The translations under genes were made by a program, and so were the position numbers. Positions 41,131 to 51,049 of a DNA stretch of 64,000 nt are shown here, one piece after another (the first letter of the stretch is position 1; each line of letters opens with the position of its first letter). Where the stretch lies: NCBI RefSeq assembly GCF_029024945.1, contig NZ_CP118976.1, positions 744,001-808,000 of the forward strand, in the 5' to 3' direction. Under the pieces are notes generated by a model. That model worked only from the letters and a program-made list of their open reading frames with translations, was not told the origin of the DNA and did no database searches. The DNA comes from Staphylococcus succinus (GTDB lineage Bacteria; Bacillota; Bacilli; Staphylococcales; Staphylococcaceae).

Positions 41131-43176
41131 TCACTCCATGTTTAATTGATTTTTTAAATGTATTAGATAATGCTGTTTCAACATATCTTTTAGTTGTTCA
41201 GGGTGTTTCATAAATTCATCAATTTGCTTTAAATGTTCTACCATGTCTCCAGATATATCACTGACAAGACTAGCCAAATAATCATCAGGGGGTATAAACA
41301 TATTCAACAAATATTTTATCGATTGATTGTCATTTTGATTACTTTTAAGCAAGATGGGTTCATTCAAAATAGTAATTAAAATAATAGGTTTTTGAATGAT
41401 TTCATGCTTTAAATGAGGTATAGCTATCGGATAAGGTTCTAGGACAAAACCTTGTTTATCTATACAATCTTTAATAAGTTCAGCGAATGACGAGTGATGA
41501 TGAATGATTTCATATGATATAAGTTTGTCAGTTAAATAATTGGACAAGTCAGATATACTCGTATAATCAATATATACAGAATCTATAAGTTCTAAACCTT
41601 TTCTAATGTATTTAAGTTGATCCTCAGGAGCTTTAATATGTTGTTTGATATTTTCAATTTCTGAACCTGTCGTTGCTATTGAATCTTTACGCATATTTAA
41701 AAATGCAGCTACATGGTTAATATCTGAATCTGGCAATAAAGGGTTCACAGTTAGATAGGGAACAGTTATGTCTAAATCAACGGTTGAAATAATAGCATCG
41801 TATTGTGATGTATCAATTTCAATTAAGTCACCTACAGATGCTTGTTTAGGATGTTGTATTTCGCTGAATGTTTGTTGTAATCGTGTAGCGAGTAGACGAC
41901 TTGTGCCAATACCACTACTACAAACAACTAATACTTTATAGTTGTTTGTACTTTGACTTTGAATTGCACCCCCAAAATGCAAGACGATAAAAGCAATTTC
42001 ACTATCTGGGAAAACAAAGTTCGGCCAAGTCTGAATGAGACCTTGGTGGACACTTTCGAAAAGGCTAGGGTATTTATACTTAATCATTTCTGTTAATGGA
42101 TTATATGTTTCAATATTAGCGTTCAAACGATTAATTGCAGGAATAATATGGAGTCTTAAACCTTCTGTTAAGGTTTCTAAATCGTTAAATTTATGAGATG
42201 AATTGTTAATAACAAATTGTGTGAACTGATTGATTTTATTCTCATCTTTTTCATCTTTCTCATCTTTAAATATATCGTCAGACTCTTTTCGTTTGGCGCC
42301 ACGTAAGTGAATGGTAATGAAAGTAACTTCAGCTTGATTAAATTGAACATCATAGATGTCTTCTAAATGTATAGCTAAAGCATGTGCAACTTCATGTTCA
42401 AATGAATCTTTAACACTATTATAGATATCCTCACTAATAGAGACATACTCACCATTTAACATACGATCGATACTTAAGACGATGTGGACAGTCAAAGTGA
42501 GATAACTTGATTCAGTTAATGCGTATGGAAGCTGGCCTAAGTGATCCATAAGTATGCGCTCGACTTGGAAAATTTTGTCCATATCCACCATAGATAATTG
42601 AGAGTGATTTAAGGACTGATACACAAAATGATTTTCAATAACAGAATAAACACTTGTACTATTTAAATTATTAACCATAAGTTGACTTAATAACTCACGT
42701 TTTTTTGACTCAGTTCCTTCCAAACGAATGCCTTCACCACGTTTTTTATGAAGCTGCAATTGATATTGGTCGAGCTCATAATCTAATTCATCTAGTAATT
42801 TAGCTAATGTTTGTGTAGATACACCAATTTCCTGTGCCAAGCCATATTGTTTAATCGGTTCTTTAGCTTGAATTAAACCATATAAAATAATTACTTTTTG
42901 TTCTTCATGAGATAAGTCAATTGTATTTTGCTTGAGCAGCATATTTTTGAGTGCAGTAATAGCTTGTTCATCTCCATCAAATTGTATGCCTTTTTTTGTT
43001 ACGCGTTCTAATTTGATATTAAATGAATTAATATAAGACTCGATAGATTTTAATTCCCTATGAATAGTACGAGAGGATACAGCTAAGTATTGAGCAATGT
43101 CATAAATTTTGACATATTGACCGTGATACTTAATTAACATTTCGATAATTTCTTTTTCACGTGTACTCAAAAACAT
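41131..43176 (-). CDS. mtlR: mannitol operon activator MtlR (PRD/BglG type)
   Basis: 681-aa transcription activator. It has N-terminal helix-turn-helix domains (about 1-130), two PTS regulation domains (about 180-400), a GatB-like EIIB domain with the cysteine in VVCSSGIGTSRL (about 415) and a C-terminal EIIA domain with AIPHLKHE. Phosphorylation of the PRD and EIIB/EIIA sites by the PTS tells it whether mannitol is being transported. It lies between mtlA and mtlF, as in S. aureus. A 21-base inverted repeat upstream of mtlA is a candidate operator. Confidence 0.95.
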   Translation of the reverse strand: MFLSTREKEIIEMLIKYHGQYVKIYDIAQYLAVSSRTIHRELKSIESYINSFNIKLERVTKKGIQFDGDEQAITALKNMLLKQNTIDLSHEEQKVIILYGLIQAKEPIKQYGLAQEIGVSTQTLAKLLDELDYELDQYQLQLHKKRGEGIRLEGTESKKRELLSQLMVNNLNSTSVYSVIENHFVYQSLNHSQLSMVDMDKIFQVERILMDHLGQLPYALTESSYLTLTVHIVLSIDRMLNGEYVSISEDIYNSVKDSFEHEVAHALAIHLEDIYDVQFNQAEVTFITIHLRGAKRKESDDIFKDEKDEKDENKINQFTQFVINNSSHKFNDLETLTEGLRLHIIPAINRLNANIETYNPLTEMIKYKYPSLFESVHQGLIQTWPNFVFPDSEIAFIVLHFGGAIQSQSTNNYKVLVVCSSGIGTSRLLATRLQQTFSEIQHPKQASVGDLIEIDTSQYDAIISTVDLDITVPYLTVNPLLPDSDINHVAAFLNMRKDSIATTGSEIENIKQHIKAPEDQLKYIRKGLELIDSVYIDYTSISDLSNYLTDKLISYEIIHHHSSFAELIKDCIDKQGFVLEPYPIAIPHLKHEIIQKPIILITILNEPILLKSNQNDNQSIKYLLNMFIPPDDYLASLVSDISGDMVEHLKQIDEFMKHPEQLKDMLKQHYLIHLKNQLNME

Positions 43177-43213
43177 AGCCGGACCCTCCCGTATCGTTCT
43201 ATTTTAATGTAAA

Positions 43214-44767
43214 TTAATTTTCTTCATTTTTTAGATTTTCTAATAGTTCGTCATATCTTGGTGAATTCAAGAAATTATCAACAGAGATATGAATTGCACT
43301 TGGAACTTGTTTGATTGCTCTATCTGTTAGTTTTTTCTGTGTGATAACAAGTTGAGCATCACTTGGTAATTGATTAATTGCTGTATTAGTCACATTTACA
43401 TCTTGTATGCCTGCTTTTTTAAATTTATTGCGTAACATGCTTGCACCCATAGCACTAGATCCCATACCTGCATCACATGCGAATATCACATGATTTACTT
43501 TACTATAATCATGCGCATGGACATTTTCTGTATCATAATCATCTAATATGTCTGCATCATTATTTGCATCGCTATTTGAAGTTTCATCGGTAGCTGTGCC
43601 TGTAGTCGCGCCAGCAGTTGTTGTAGCTTTACTATCTTCTTTCCCTGATAACTTAGAAGCTACACTTGATTTTTTACCCTTTGTTGCTTCCATCTTCTCA
43701 GTAGCCGCTTCTAAATCTTCTTCGGGTTCTTTTGTGAATTTTAGGATAATAGCAGCAACTATAAATGAAACGAGAGCCGCTAATAATACACCTAAAATCA
43801 TGTGGAAGAACTCTCCTTTAGGGGCATTAAGAATATAAACTATGAAAGACCCTGGTGAGGCAGGGCTCTTGAATCCAAAGTCAAAAAGTGAAAATGTAGC
43901 AACACCTGTCATACCACCTAAGATTACAGCAATGAATAATAGCGGGCGCATTAACACATAAGGGAAGTAAATCTCATGAATACCACCTAAGAAGTGTATG
44001 ATACCAGCGCCGTATGATGTTGCCTTGGCAGTCCCTTTACCAAAAATCATATAAGCTACTAAGATACCTAAACCAGGTCCAGGATTTGATTCGATTGTAT
44101 ATAAAATAGATTGACCTGCTGAAGCTGCTTGATCAGCACCGAGCGGGGTAAACACACCATGGTTAATCGCATTGTTTAAGAATACGATTTTTGCTGGTTC
44201 AACAATGATACTGACTAATGGAAGTAAATGCGCATGTACCAAAGCCTCAACAGCTACGGATAAGATATGCATAATAAATTCCATTATTGGTGCTAAAACT
44301 TTAAATCCAATAATTGTCATGATAAAACCTAAAATACCAGCTGAGAAATTATTGAATAGCATTTCAAAGCCTTGAGGCGTTCTTGGTTGAATAAAGCCAT
44401 CGACTTTTTTCATTAGCCACCCTACAAGTGGTCCCATGATCATTGCACCAAGTAACATTGGGGTATCTGGTAAGGCAACGATAACACCCATTGTTGCTAC
44501 AGCAGCAATAATACCACCGCGCATTTCATGTATAAGGCGACCACCACTGTATGCGATAAGTAATGGAATTAAGTAAGTGATCATTGGTCCAGCTAACTCA
44601 CTTAAATCTTTATTTGGCCACCAACCACCATCAATAAATATCGCTGCAATAAATCCCCATGCGATAAAAGCACCGATGTTTGGCATAATCATACTACTTA
44701 GGAAAGAGCCGAATGCTTGAACTTTACGTCCAATACCGTTTTTTTCTTCAGTTTGAGTTTGTGACAT
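43214..44767 (-). CDS. mtlA: PTS mannitol-specific EIICB component
   Basis: 517-aa permease. The EIIC membrane domain spans about residues 20-345. A linker rich in Ala, Thr, Ser and Asp (about 350-415) joins it to EIIB, whose cysteine lies in VIFACDAGMGSSAMG. It imports mannitol and releases mannitol-1-phosphate. I use the ATG at 44767, behind AGAGGTG; the longer ORF starts with a GTG that belongs to that site. First gene of the operon. Confidence 0.96.
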   Translation of the reverse strand: MSQTQTEEKNGIGRKVQAFGSFLSSMIMPNIGAFIAWGFIAAIFIDGGWWPNKDLSELAGPMITYLIPLLIAYSGGRLIHEMRGGIIAAVATMGVIVALPDTPMLLGAMIMGPLVGWLMKKVDGFIQPRTPQGFEMLFNNFSAGILGFIMTIIGFKVLAPIMEFIMHILSVAVEALVHAHLLPLVSIIVEPAKIVFLNNAINHGVFTPLGADQAASAGQSILYTIESNPGPGLGILVAYMIFGKGTAKATSYGAGIIHFLGGIHEIYFPYVLMRPLLFIAVILGGMTGVATFSLFDFGFKSPASPGSFIVYILNAPKGEFFHMILGVLLAALVSFIVAAIILKFTKEPEEDLEAATEKMEATKGKKSSVASKLSGKEDSKATTTAGATTGTATDETSNSDANNDADILDDYDTENVHAHDYSKVNHVIFACDAGMGSSAMGASMLRNKFKKAGIQDVNVTNTAINQLPSDAQLVITQKKLTDRAIKQVPSAIHISVDNFLNSPRYDELLENLKNEEN

Positions 44768-44803
44768 AATTTGCACCTCTTTTTCTCTTTTATTTGTAAC
44801 TTC

Positions 44804-44832
44804 ATTGTATGGTTGTTCATCTAATTTAACAA
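44804..44832 (-). promoter_or_regulatory. mtlA promoter
   Basis: On the minus strand TTGTTA, a 17-base spacer and TACAAT, 37 bases before the mtlA ATG. Confidence 0.65.
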
Positions 44833-44850
44833 CTTAAAGTAATTTCAATT

Positions 44851-44871
44851 TTGTCACAATGTTTTTGACAA
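44851..44871. promoter_or_regulatory. inverted repeat upstream of the mtlA promoter, candidate MtlR operator
   Basis: TTGTCA, nine bases, TGACAA. It is centred about 31 bases upstream of the mtlA -35, a normal place for an activator. That MtlR binds it is inferred from position and symmetry. Confidence 0.5.
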
Positions 44872-44968
44872 GTTTATGACTATAGTGACCGAAAAGAATT
44901 AATATTTTGCATAATATATACGATAGTAAAAATTTTAAAAGATTATGAACACGAAATTAATATATTAT

Positions 44969-44998
44969 TTGCAATAGATATATTAAACATTGTACAAT
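44969..44998 (+). promoter_or_regulatory. glmS promoter
   Basis: TTGCAA, an 18-base spacer and TACAAT, placing the transcript start about 40 bases before the ribozyme cleavage site. Confidence 0.6.
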
Positions 44999-45046
44999 GG
45001 GTTGTATTGAAGGAAGGGAGGTTAATTAACAAGCGAGTTCAATTAA

Positions 45047-45240
45047 AGCGCCTGTACAAGTGAAGAGGTTATATGTTTAAAATTTAAGGTTTATAACAGA
45101 AATCTTAATAGACATCATATCGAAGCTTGTAGACGAGGAGGATAGTTATCGAACCATCGGCGGATGCTATCCCGGATGTGGCTCATTCGAGAGCTTATTA
45201 AGTAAAACATTGGGGCAACCTAGTGCACAAAGTTAATAAG
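45047..45240 (+). ncRNA. glmS ribozyme (glucosamine-6-phosphate-activated self-cleaving riboswitch)
   Basis: The 5' UTR of glmS contains the conserved parts in order: AGCGCC at the cleavage site (cut expected between A45047 and G45048), a long P1 arm closed by TACAAG...CTTGTA, then GACGAGGAGG and TCGGCGGATGC...CCCGG of the double-pseudoknot core, and P3-P4 elements ending TTATTAA...TTAATAAG. Glucosamine-6-phosphate acts as cofactor for cleavage, after which the mRNA is degraded by RNase J. The P1 arm is long compared with the B. subtilis version. Confidence 0.92.
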
Positions 45241-45283
45241 ATAGCCAATAATTAAATAAAAATACTATTATAAGGTGAGAGGG

Positions 45284-45358
45284 ATAGCTGCATGCTTTTT
45301 TAGACAGGACTTTCCTATTACTTAACAATAGGAAGCGGTCTGTCTAAAATAGGGCTAT
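45284..45358 (+). other. additional long hairpin between glmS ribozyme and glmS start
   Basis: TAGACAG (45301-45307) pairs with CTGTCTA (45340-45346). Inside lies an 8-bp stem TTCCTATT/AATAGGAA with a seven-base loop; outside, ATAGC (45284-45288) can pair with GCTAT (45354-45358). There is no T-run after it, so it is not an ordinary terminator. It is not part of the standard ribozyme core. Confidence 0.6.
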
Positions 45359-45429
45359 GCTATTTAAAAACAAGTTCGTTTACGCTGAACGTAGAAACCC
45401 AATCACCATAACATTGGAGGAAATTATAA

Positions 45430-47235
45430 ATGTGTGGAATTGTTGGATATATCGGGCATGATAATGCTAAAGAATTATTATTAAAAGGTTTAGAGAAATT
45501 AGAGTACAGAGGCTATGATTCAGCTGGTGTAGCAGTAGTCAATGATGAAGGTACATCTGTATTTAAAGCAAAAGGTCGTATTGCTGAGCTTAGAAAAGTT
45601 GCTGATAGTGATGCAACAGATGGCAGTGTAGGCATCGGTCATACACGTTGGGCAACACATGGTGTTCCAAACTATGAAAATTCACACCCACATCAATCAT
45701 CTTCAAATCGTTTTACACTTGTACATAACGGTGTAATTGAAAACTATGAAGAACTAAGAAATGAATATTTGAGTGAAATTGCATTCCAATCAGAAACTGA
45801 TACAGAAGTTATTGTACAATTGGTCGAATATTTTTCAAATGAAGGACTTCCAACTGAAGAAGCATTTACAAAAGTAGTATCATTATTGGAAGGTTCGTAT
45901 GCGCTTGGTTTAATCGATAGTGCTGATCGAGATACAATCTTCGTGGCTAAAAATAAATCGCCGCTATTAATTGGTGTTGGTGATGATTTCAATGTTATTG
46001 CTTCAGATGCAATTGCGATGTTACAAGTAACTAATAGATATAAAGAAATCCATGATCATGAGATTGTTATCGTTAAACGTGATGAAGTTATCATTAAGGC
46101 TCAAGATGGCAGTGTTCAAGAAAGAGATGCTTATACAGCGCAAATTGATGCTTCTGATACTGAAAAAGGTGTCTATGATCACTATATGCTTAAAGAGATT
46201 CATGAGCAGCCTGCAGTAATGCGTAGAATCATTCAAGAATATCAAGATGAAGATGGTAACTTGAAGATGGATGCGGATATTATTAAGGATGTAGCAGAAG
46301 CAGATCGTATTTATATTGTTGCAGCTGGAACAAGTTATCATGCAGGTTTAGTAGGCAGAGAGTTTATTGAGAAATGGGCTGGTGTTCCTACAGAAGTACA
46401 TGTAGCCTCAGAGTTTGTCTATAATATGCCGTTACTTTCAGAAAAGCCTTTATTCATTTATATTTCACAATCAGGTGAGACTGCAGACAGTCGTGCAGTA
46501 TTGGTAGAAACTAATAAATTAGGTCATAAATCACTAACTATTACTAATGTGGCTGGCTCTACACTTTCTCGTGAAGCTAATCATACATTATTGTTACATG
46601 CAGGTCCTGAAATTGCTGTAGCTTCTACTAAAGCTTATACAGCACAAATTGCGGTATTATCAATACTTTCACAAATCGTTGCACAAGAGCACGGTAGAGA
46701 AGCAAATATTGATTTATTACCAGAATTAGCAAAGGTAACTACAGCAATTGAAGCTATTGTTGATGATGCAGACATTATGGAACAAATAGCTACTGATTTC
46801 TTAGCAACAACACGTAACGCATTCTTTATCGGTAGAACAATGGATTATAATGTGAGTTTAGAAGGCGCATTAAAACTCAAAGAAATTTCATACATTCAAG
46901 CAGAAGGATTTGCTGGTGGTGAATTGAAACACGGTACAATCGCGCTTATTGAAGAAGGTACACCAATCATTGCTTTAGCGACACAAAAAAATGTTAATCT
47001 TTCAATCAGAGGTAACGTGAAAGAAGTTGTGGCACGTGGTGCAAACCCTTGTATTATTTCAATGGATGGACTTAACAAAGAGGGCGACACTTATGTAATT
47101 CCACATGTACATGAGTTATTAACACCGTTAGTGTCAGTTGTCACAACACAATTAATTGCTTATTATGCTTCATTACACAGAGATTTAGATGTGGATAAAC
47201 CACGTAACTTGGCAAAATCAGTTACTGTAGAATAA
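45430..47235 (+). CDS. glmS: glutamine-fructose-6-phosphate aminotransferase GlmS
   Basis: 601-aa amidotransferase making glucosamine-6-phosphate, the first step toward UDP-GlcNAc. The catalytic cysteine is Cys2 of MCGIVGYIG. The glutaminase domain (about 1-240) shows GHTRWATHG; two SIS sugar-binding domains follow with [11 protein letters not shown] and ASTKAYTAQ, and the sequence ends [12 protein letters not shown] as in the family. GGAGG precedes the ATG. Expression is controlled by the upstream ribozyme. Confidence 0.98.
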   Translation: MCGIVGYIGHDNAKELLLKGLEKLEYRGYDSAGVAVVNDEGTSVFKAKGRIAELRKVADSDATDGSVGIGHTRWATHGVPNYENSHPHQSSSNRFTLVHNGVIENYEELRNEYLSEIAFQSETDTEVIVQLVEYFSNEGLPTEEAFTKVVSLLEGSYALGLIDSADRDTIFVAKNKSPLLIGVGDDFNVIASDAIAMLQVTNRYKEIHDHEIVIVKRDEVIIKAQDGSVQERDAYTAQIDASDTEKGVYDHYMLKEIHEQPAVMRRIIQEYQDEDGNLKMDADIIKDVAEADRIYIVAAGTSYHAGLVGREFIEKWAGVPTEVHVASEFVYNMPLLSEKPLFIYISQSGETADSRAVLVETNKLGHKSLTITNVAGSTLSREANHTLLLHAGPEIAVASTKAYTAQIAVLSILSQIVAQEHGREANIDLLPELAKVTTAIEAIVDDADIMEQIATDFLATTRNAFFIGRTMDYNVSLEGALKLKEISYIQAEGFAGGELKHGTIALIEEGTPIIALATQKNVNLSIRGNVKEVVARGANPCIISMDGLNKEGDTYVIPHVHELLTPLVSVVTTQLIAYYASLHRDLDVDKPRNLAKSVTVE

Positions 47236-47247
47236 ATCTATTTTGTA

Positions 47248-47290
47248 ACAGGTGTTGGATATGACAGTTCATATCTAACACCTGTTTTTT
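47248..47290 (+). terminator. glmS terminator
   Basis: ACAGGTGTT-GATATGA pairs with TCATATC-AACACCTGT around a short loop and is followed by a T-run. Confidence 0.9.
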
Positions 47291-47424
47291 AGTATATATT
47301 CTATTTACTAAGATGAAGATATAGCTGTATAATGCTTAGACAAATTATTTTCAAATGACAAAAGATTCTATTATGCTTAAATTATTATATTATAGGTCTT
47401 ATGGAAGATAAAGGGGAAATGATA

Positions 47425-47781
47425 GTGACTAAACCAAAAGTATATACAATGGCGTTCAGGTCCGTGTATCCTCATCTTATAACTAAAGTTGAGAAAAAGG
47501 GAAGAACCAAAGCAGAAGCAGATTTATTAATTCGATGGATGACTGGATATTCCCAAAAACAGATAGATCAAATGTTAGAAGATGATACAGACTATGAAAC
47601 ATTTATTGTGAAAGCGCCACAGTTAAATCCAGATAGAAATAAAATCACTGGTGTCATTTGTGGTGTTCGGGTAGAAGATATGGAAGCATCAGTTATGAAA
47701 GAAATTCGTTATTTAGATAAAATAATTGATGAATTAGCAAAAGGCAAGGCGATTGAAAATATCATGAGAGAAGATAAATAG
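47425..47781 (+). CDS. DUF2200 family protein
   Basis: 118-aa protein starting (GTG) MTKPKVYTMAFRSVYPHL and containing GRTKAEADLLIRWMTGYS; this fits DUF2200. AAGGGG lies eight bases before the GTG; the ATG at 47401 lacks a site. The family's function is unknown. The C terminus MDKI...KGKAIENIMRED is helical and charged. The ABC ATPase follows 40 bases later in the same direction. Confidence 0.85.
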   Translation: MTKPKVYTMAFRSVYPHLITKVEKKGRTKAEADLLIRWMTGYSQKQIDQMLEDDTDYETFIVKAPQLNPDRNKITGVICGVRVEDMEASVMKEIRYLDKIIDELAKGKAIENIMREDK

Positions 47782-47821
47782 AAAATATCGTGCAAGTACA
47801 GTTAGGAAAAGGGGAATATGG

Positions 47822-48604
47822 ATGCTTATTGATTTAAAGCATATTGCTAGAAGAAAGCAAGGGAAAGAAATAATTAAAAATGTAAGTTGGCAAGTCAATA
47901 AAGGTGATAAGTGGATGTTATATGGGTTAAACGGTGCTGGTAAAACGACATTGCTTAATATTTTAAATGCATATGAACCTCATACTTCAGGTGAACTTAC
48001 ATTATTTGGAATGCAACCAGGTAAAAAGGGCTATTCTGCGGATAATGTACGCGCGCAAATAGGATTTGTGTCGAATAGTTTAATGGACCGATTTCAAGAT
48101 GGGGAAATCGTGATAGATGTAGTTATAAGTGGCATATTTAAGTCTATAGGTATTTTCCAAGAAGTGCATCAATCATATATAGATATGGCTAAAAAGTATT
48201 TGGCACAAATGGGTATGTCAGATTTTGAAAATCAATATTATGGCTATTTATCTACAGGAGAAAGGCAAAAAGTACTTATAGCAAGAGCGTTGATGGGTAG
48301 CCCACAATTACTTATTTTAGATGAACCGGCTTCAGGATTAGATTTTATTGCGCGTGAAGATTTATTAAATGCGTTAGATTCACTTTATAAACAAAATCCA
48401 CAACTAGCAGTGATTTATGTTACCCATTTTGTAGAAGAAATAACATGTAGTATCCAAAAAGGTTTTTTATTAAAAGATGGTAGCTGTTATAAGCAAGGGG
48501 ATTTAACTTCAGTCCTTAATAGTAATACATTGAGTGAATTTTTCAATAGAAATGTATATGTTAATAATCAAAATCAACGTTATTCATTATTTTTACAGGA
48601 ATAG
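47822..48604 (+). CDS. ABC transporter ATP-binding protein (YlmA-like), no permease nearby
   Basis: 260-aa single ATPase domain: Walker A GLNGAGKTTLLN (about 39-50), signature LSTGERQKVLIARAL (about 142), Walker B LLILDEPASGLD and the switch histidine in VTHFVEE. It resembles B. subtilis YlmA and molybdate-type ModF ATPases. No membrane partner gene is adjacent, so its transporter, if any, is encoded elsewhere. AGGGG precedes the ATG. Confidence 0.85.
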   Translation: MLIDLKHIARRKQGKEIIKNVSWQVNKGDKWMLYGLNGAGKTTLLNILNAYEPHTSGELTLFGMQPGKKGYSADNVRAQIGFVSNSLMDRFQDGEIVIDVVISGIFKSIGIFQEVHQSYIDMAKKYLAQMGMSDFENQYYGYLSTGERQKVLIARALMGSPQLLILDEPASGLDFIAREDLLNALDSLYKQNPQLAVIYVTHFVEEITCSIQKGFLLKDGSCYKQGDLTSVLNSNTLSEFFNRNVYVNNQNQRYSLFLQE

Positions 48605-48672
48605 TGCATTGCAGAAATGAAAAGATAGTGCAATAATTTAATACGATAATATGTGATGGGGGACTTATAGAA

Positions 48673-49530
48673 ATGGATAATGTTAAAGCAATATTTTTAG
48701 ATATGGACGGTACAATTTTACATAAAGATAACCGTGTAGATATAGAGACAGTAAAAGTCATCAGTCAGTTGAGAAATCAGGGTTATAAAGTATTCTTAGC
48801 TACTGGAAGAGCGCATGATGAAATACATTATTTAGTACCTGAGTCTTTTGAAGTAGACGGTATTATTAGTTCAAATGGTACATTAGGTGTAGTTGAAGAA
48901 GAAACGATATTTAAGCATAGTTTATCTTATAATACAGTGCTTGAAATCGTGAAACGTGCAAAACAACAAGCAATTTATTATGAGGTATTTCCCTTTGATA
49001 GACAGCGTATTGTACTTAAAGAAGATAAAGCATGGGCTGAAGAACTATTTGAAGCTAATACACCACCTGGAAAAGTTGGTGAGAGCGAATGGACTTCAAG
49101 AAAAGAATCTATTGTGAAAAAAGTTGATTGGGAAGATAGCATACCCGATAGTACTTTTTCTAAAATATATTTATTTTCACCAGACTATGATAAGATTACA
49201 AATTTTCGTAATCAATTAATCGAAGATGAAGTGGCACTACACATAAGTGTTTCTAATTCATCACGCTTCAACGCTGAAACAATGGCATTTGAAGTAGACA
49301 AAGGTACTGGTATAAAAGAAATGATAGAACATTTTGGCATTCGACAAGAAGAAACATTAGTTATTGGTGACAGCGATAATGATAGAGCGATGTTTGCATT
49401 TGGTCATTATACGGTTGCTATGAAGAATGCAAGACCCGAAATACAAGCATTAGCCAAAGATGTTACTTCATTAACAAATGAAGAAAATGGTGCTGCAGCA
49501 TACTTAAGTGAACATTTTATAAATAACTAA
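48673..49530 (+). CDS. Cof-type HAD-IIB phosphatase
   Basis: 285-aa haloacid dehalogenase hydrolase. Motif I is FLDMDGTIL (Asp about 10), motif II LATGR, and motif IV VIGDSDNDRAMF (about 234). The C2-type cap lies between. Such enzymes dephosphorylate sugar phosphates or flavin precursors; the substrate is unknown. GGGG precedes the ATG. It follows the ABC ATPase by 68 bases and has its own terminator. Confidence 0.9.
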   Translation: MDNVKAIFLDMDGTILHKDNRVDIETVKVISQLRNQGYKVFLATGRAHDEIHYLVPESFEVDGIISSNGTLGVVEEETIFKHSLSYNTVLEIVKRAKQQAIYYEVFPFDRQRIVLKEDKAWAEELFEANTPPGKVGESEWTSRKESIVKKVDWEDSIPDSTFSKIYLFSPDYDKITNFRNQLIEDEVALHISVSNSSRFNAETMAFEVDKGTGIKEMIEHFGIRQEETLVIGDSDNDRAMFAFGHYTVAMKNARPEIQALAKDVTSLTNEENGAAAYLSEHFINN

Positions 49531-49566
49531 GTATTTTAGTGTAGTTAATTTAAAAATTAAGAAATT

Positions 49567-49617
49567 AAGCCAAGTTACAGTGTTACAGTTAACCTATTGT
49601 GACTTGGCTTTTATTAT
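49567..49617 (+). terminator. terminator after HAD gene
   Basis: AAGCCAAGT / ACTTGGCTT at the base of a longer imperfect hairpin, then a T-rich tail. Confidence 0.8.
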
Positions 49618-49747
49618 TTAGACAATATTTTTTAAGAAGATTTCTATTGATTAATATAAAGTATGATATGAAATACGTTTATAATCGATAGAGAAGCTGC
49701 TAAATTGAACCATTAATCATAAAAGGTATAATTATCCAACATATTAC

Positions 49748-49790
49748 AAAAAGCCAATGTAGCTATTCTATGAGCTACATTGGCTTTTAT
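49748..49790. terminator. terminator of the 49803-50918 gene
   Basis: AAAAAGCCAATGTAGCT pairs with AGCTACATTGGCTTTT; on the minus strand it ends in T's just after the stop codon. Confidence 0.88.
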
Positions 49791-49802
49791 AAAATGAACA
49801 GG

Positions 49803-50918
49803 TTATTTATCTGATTTATTAAATTGATCTTTTAATTCTGAAGATTTGTTTTGTACATCATCATTTTTATCATTTAAATTAGATTTAACATTATTTTGTA
49901 CATCTTCTTTTTTATTATTCAAATCTGACTTTTCAGTTTGATTTGAAACACTGTTTTTAACTTTTGATTGTTGTTCGGATTGATCTGTTTTTTTATCTTT
50001 TTTGTTTTCAGTAGATGTGATAGGTTCACCATCGTTATTATAATATTGAATGATAGCTAACATATTTGTATAGTAAACAGCTAATCTAATGAGTACAACA
50101 AGCACACTTACAATGTAGATGATTGTTAATGCAACTTTTTGTGAAATGCTACCAGTGCCAATTGAAATCAGTTGACTTACTGGATTAGCAAGAATAATTA
50201 CAAGTAAATTTAATAACAATAATCCAATGAAGAATTTGAACCATGTTTTTCTACCATTTTTAATACCTTTAAATCCACGTTTGATACATCCCCAAGCACC
50301 TTTATTAGGGTCTTTAATGAATGCTAATGTGAAGTTGATAATTAAAATAGTAATAAACCAATAAATAAATGATTGAATAAACACGACTAAAGTTGCTGCA
50401 ATAATTTGTAATGTCAATGAAATGCCAAGCGCATGATCAGAACTACTTAAAGGACCTTGTAACGCACCAAATAATTGAGCAATACCTAGATTTAGTAATT
50501 TAGATAATAATATATTAACTACTAATAGAAGGATTATAAATATTAAGGCGAATAAAGATAGTTTTAAGCTTTTAGCATATTTTCCTTTTTTAAATGTTGA
50601 AAATAAATCTTTAAAGTTTACCTTGTCTTTATTTATTGCTTTGTCTATAGTGTAGATAGTTCCTGATATTAATGGATAGCCAATAAATACAAAGAACAAT
50701 AATGGAACAAGTAATGTTAGGATTAATATAAATATTGAACCTACGATTGATTGTTGCATAGCCATAGCCATAGCGAATTTATATAGCGCTGGTTGAACTG
50801 GCATAAACGTCAATATAGTTAAAGCAAATAATATGACAAAACTTACTATTGTAAAAAGTAAAATTTTAGCATGTTGTGGTTTAGCATTTTGTAAAGCTAG
50901 TTTATGAAATTTAAACAA
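49803..50918 (-). CDS. polytopic membrane protein with charged C-terminal tail
   Basis: 371-aa protein I do not assign to a characterised family. It has about six hydrophobic segments (roughly residues 20-42, 55-88, 117-140, 165-200, 222-245 and 255-285). A hydrophilic tail from about 300 to 371 is rich in Lys, Asp, Asn, Gln and Ser and holds two related units, DLNNKKEDVQNN and NLNDKNDDVQNK. The overall shape recalls bacterial membrane proteins resembling the glycerophosphodiesterase membrane domain. A weak AAGGAG lies upstream of the ATG. It is a single-gene unit. Confidence 0.75.
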   Translation of the reverse strand: MFKFHKLALQNAKPQHAKILLFTIVSFVILFALTILTFMPVQPALYKFAMAMAMQQSIVGSIFILILTLLVPLLFFVFIGYPLISGTIYTIDKAINKDKVNFKDLFSTFKKGKYAKSLKLSLFALIFIILLLVVNILLSKLLNLGIAQLFGALQGPLSSSDHALGISLTLQIIAATLVVFIQSFIYWFITILIINFTLAFIKDPNKGAWGCIKRGFKGIKNGRKTWFKFFIGLLLLNLLVIILANPVSQLISIGTGSISQKVALTIIYIVSVLVVLIRLAVYYTNMLAIIQYYNNDGEPITSTENKKDKKTDQSEQQSKVKNSVSNQTEKSDLNNKKEDVQNNVKSNLNDKNDDVQNKSSELKDQFNKSDK

Positions 50919-51049
50919 ATTTTAAGCACTCCTTTTTAGTGATAAGATTACGATATCAGAAAATTAAAGATTTTAAAATTAATAGGTAACAAAACAGCAA
51001 TAAAATGTTAAAATATCGGAATGAACTCAAGTTGAAAGGAGATATCATC

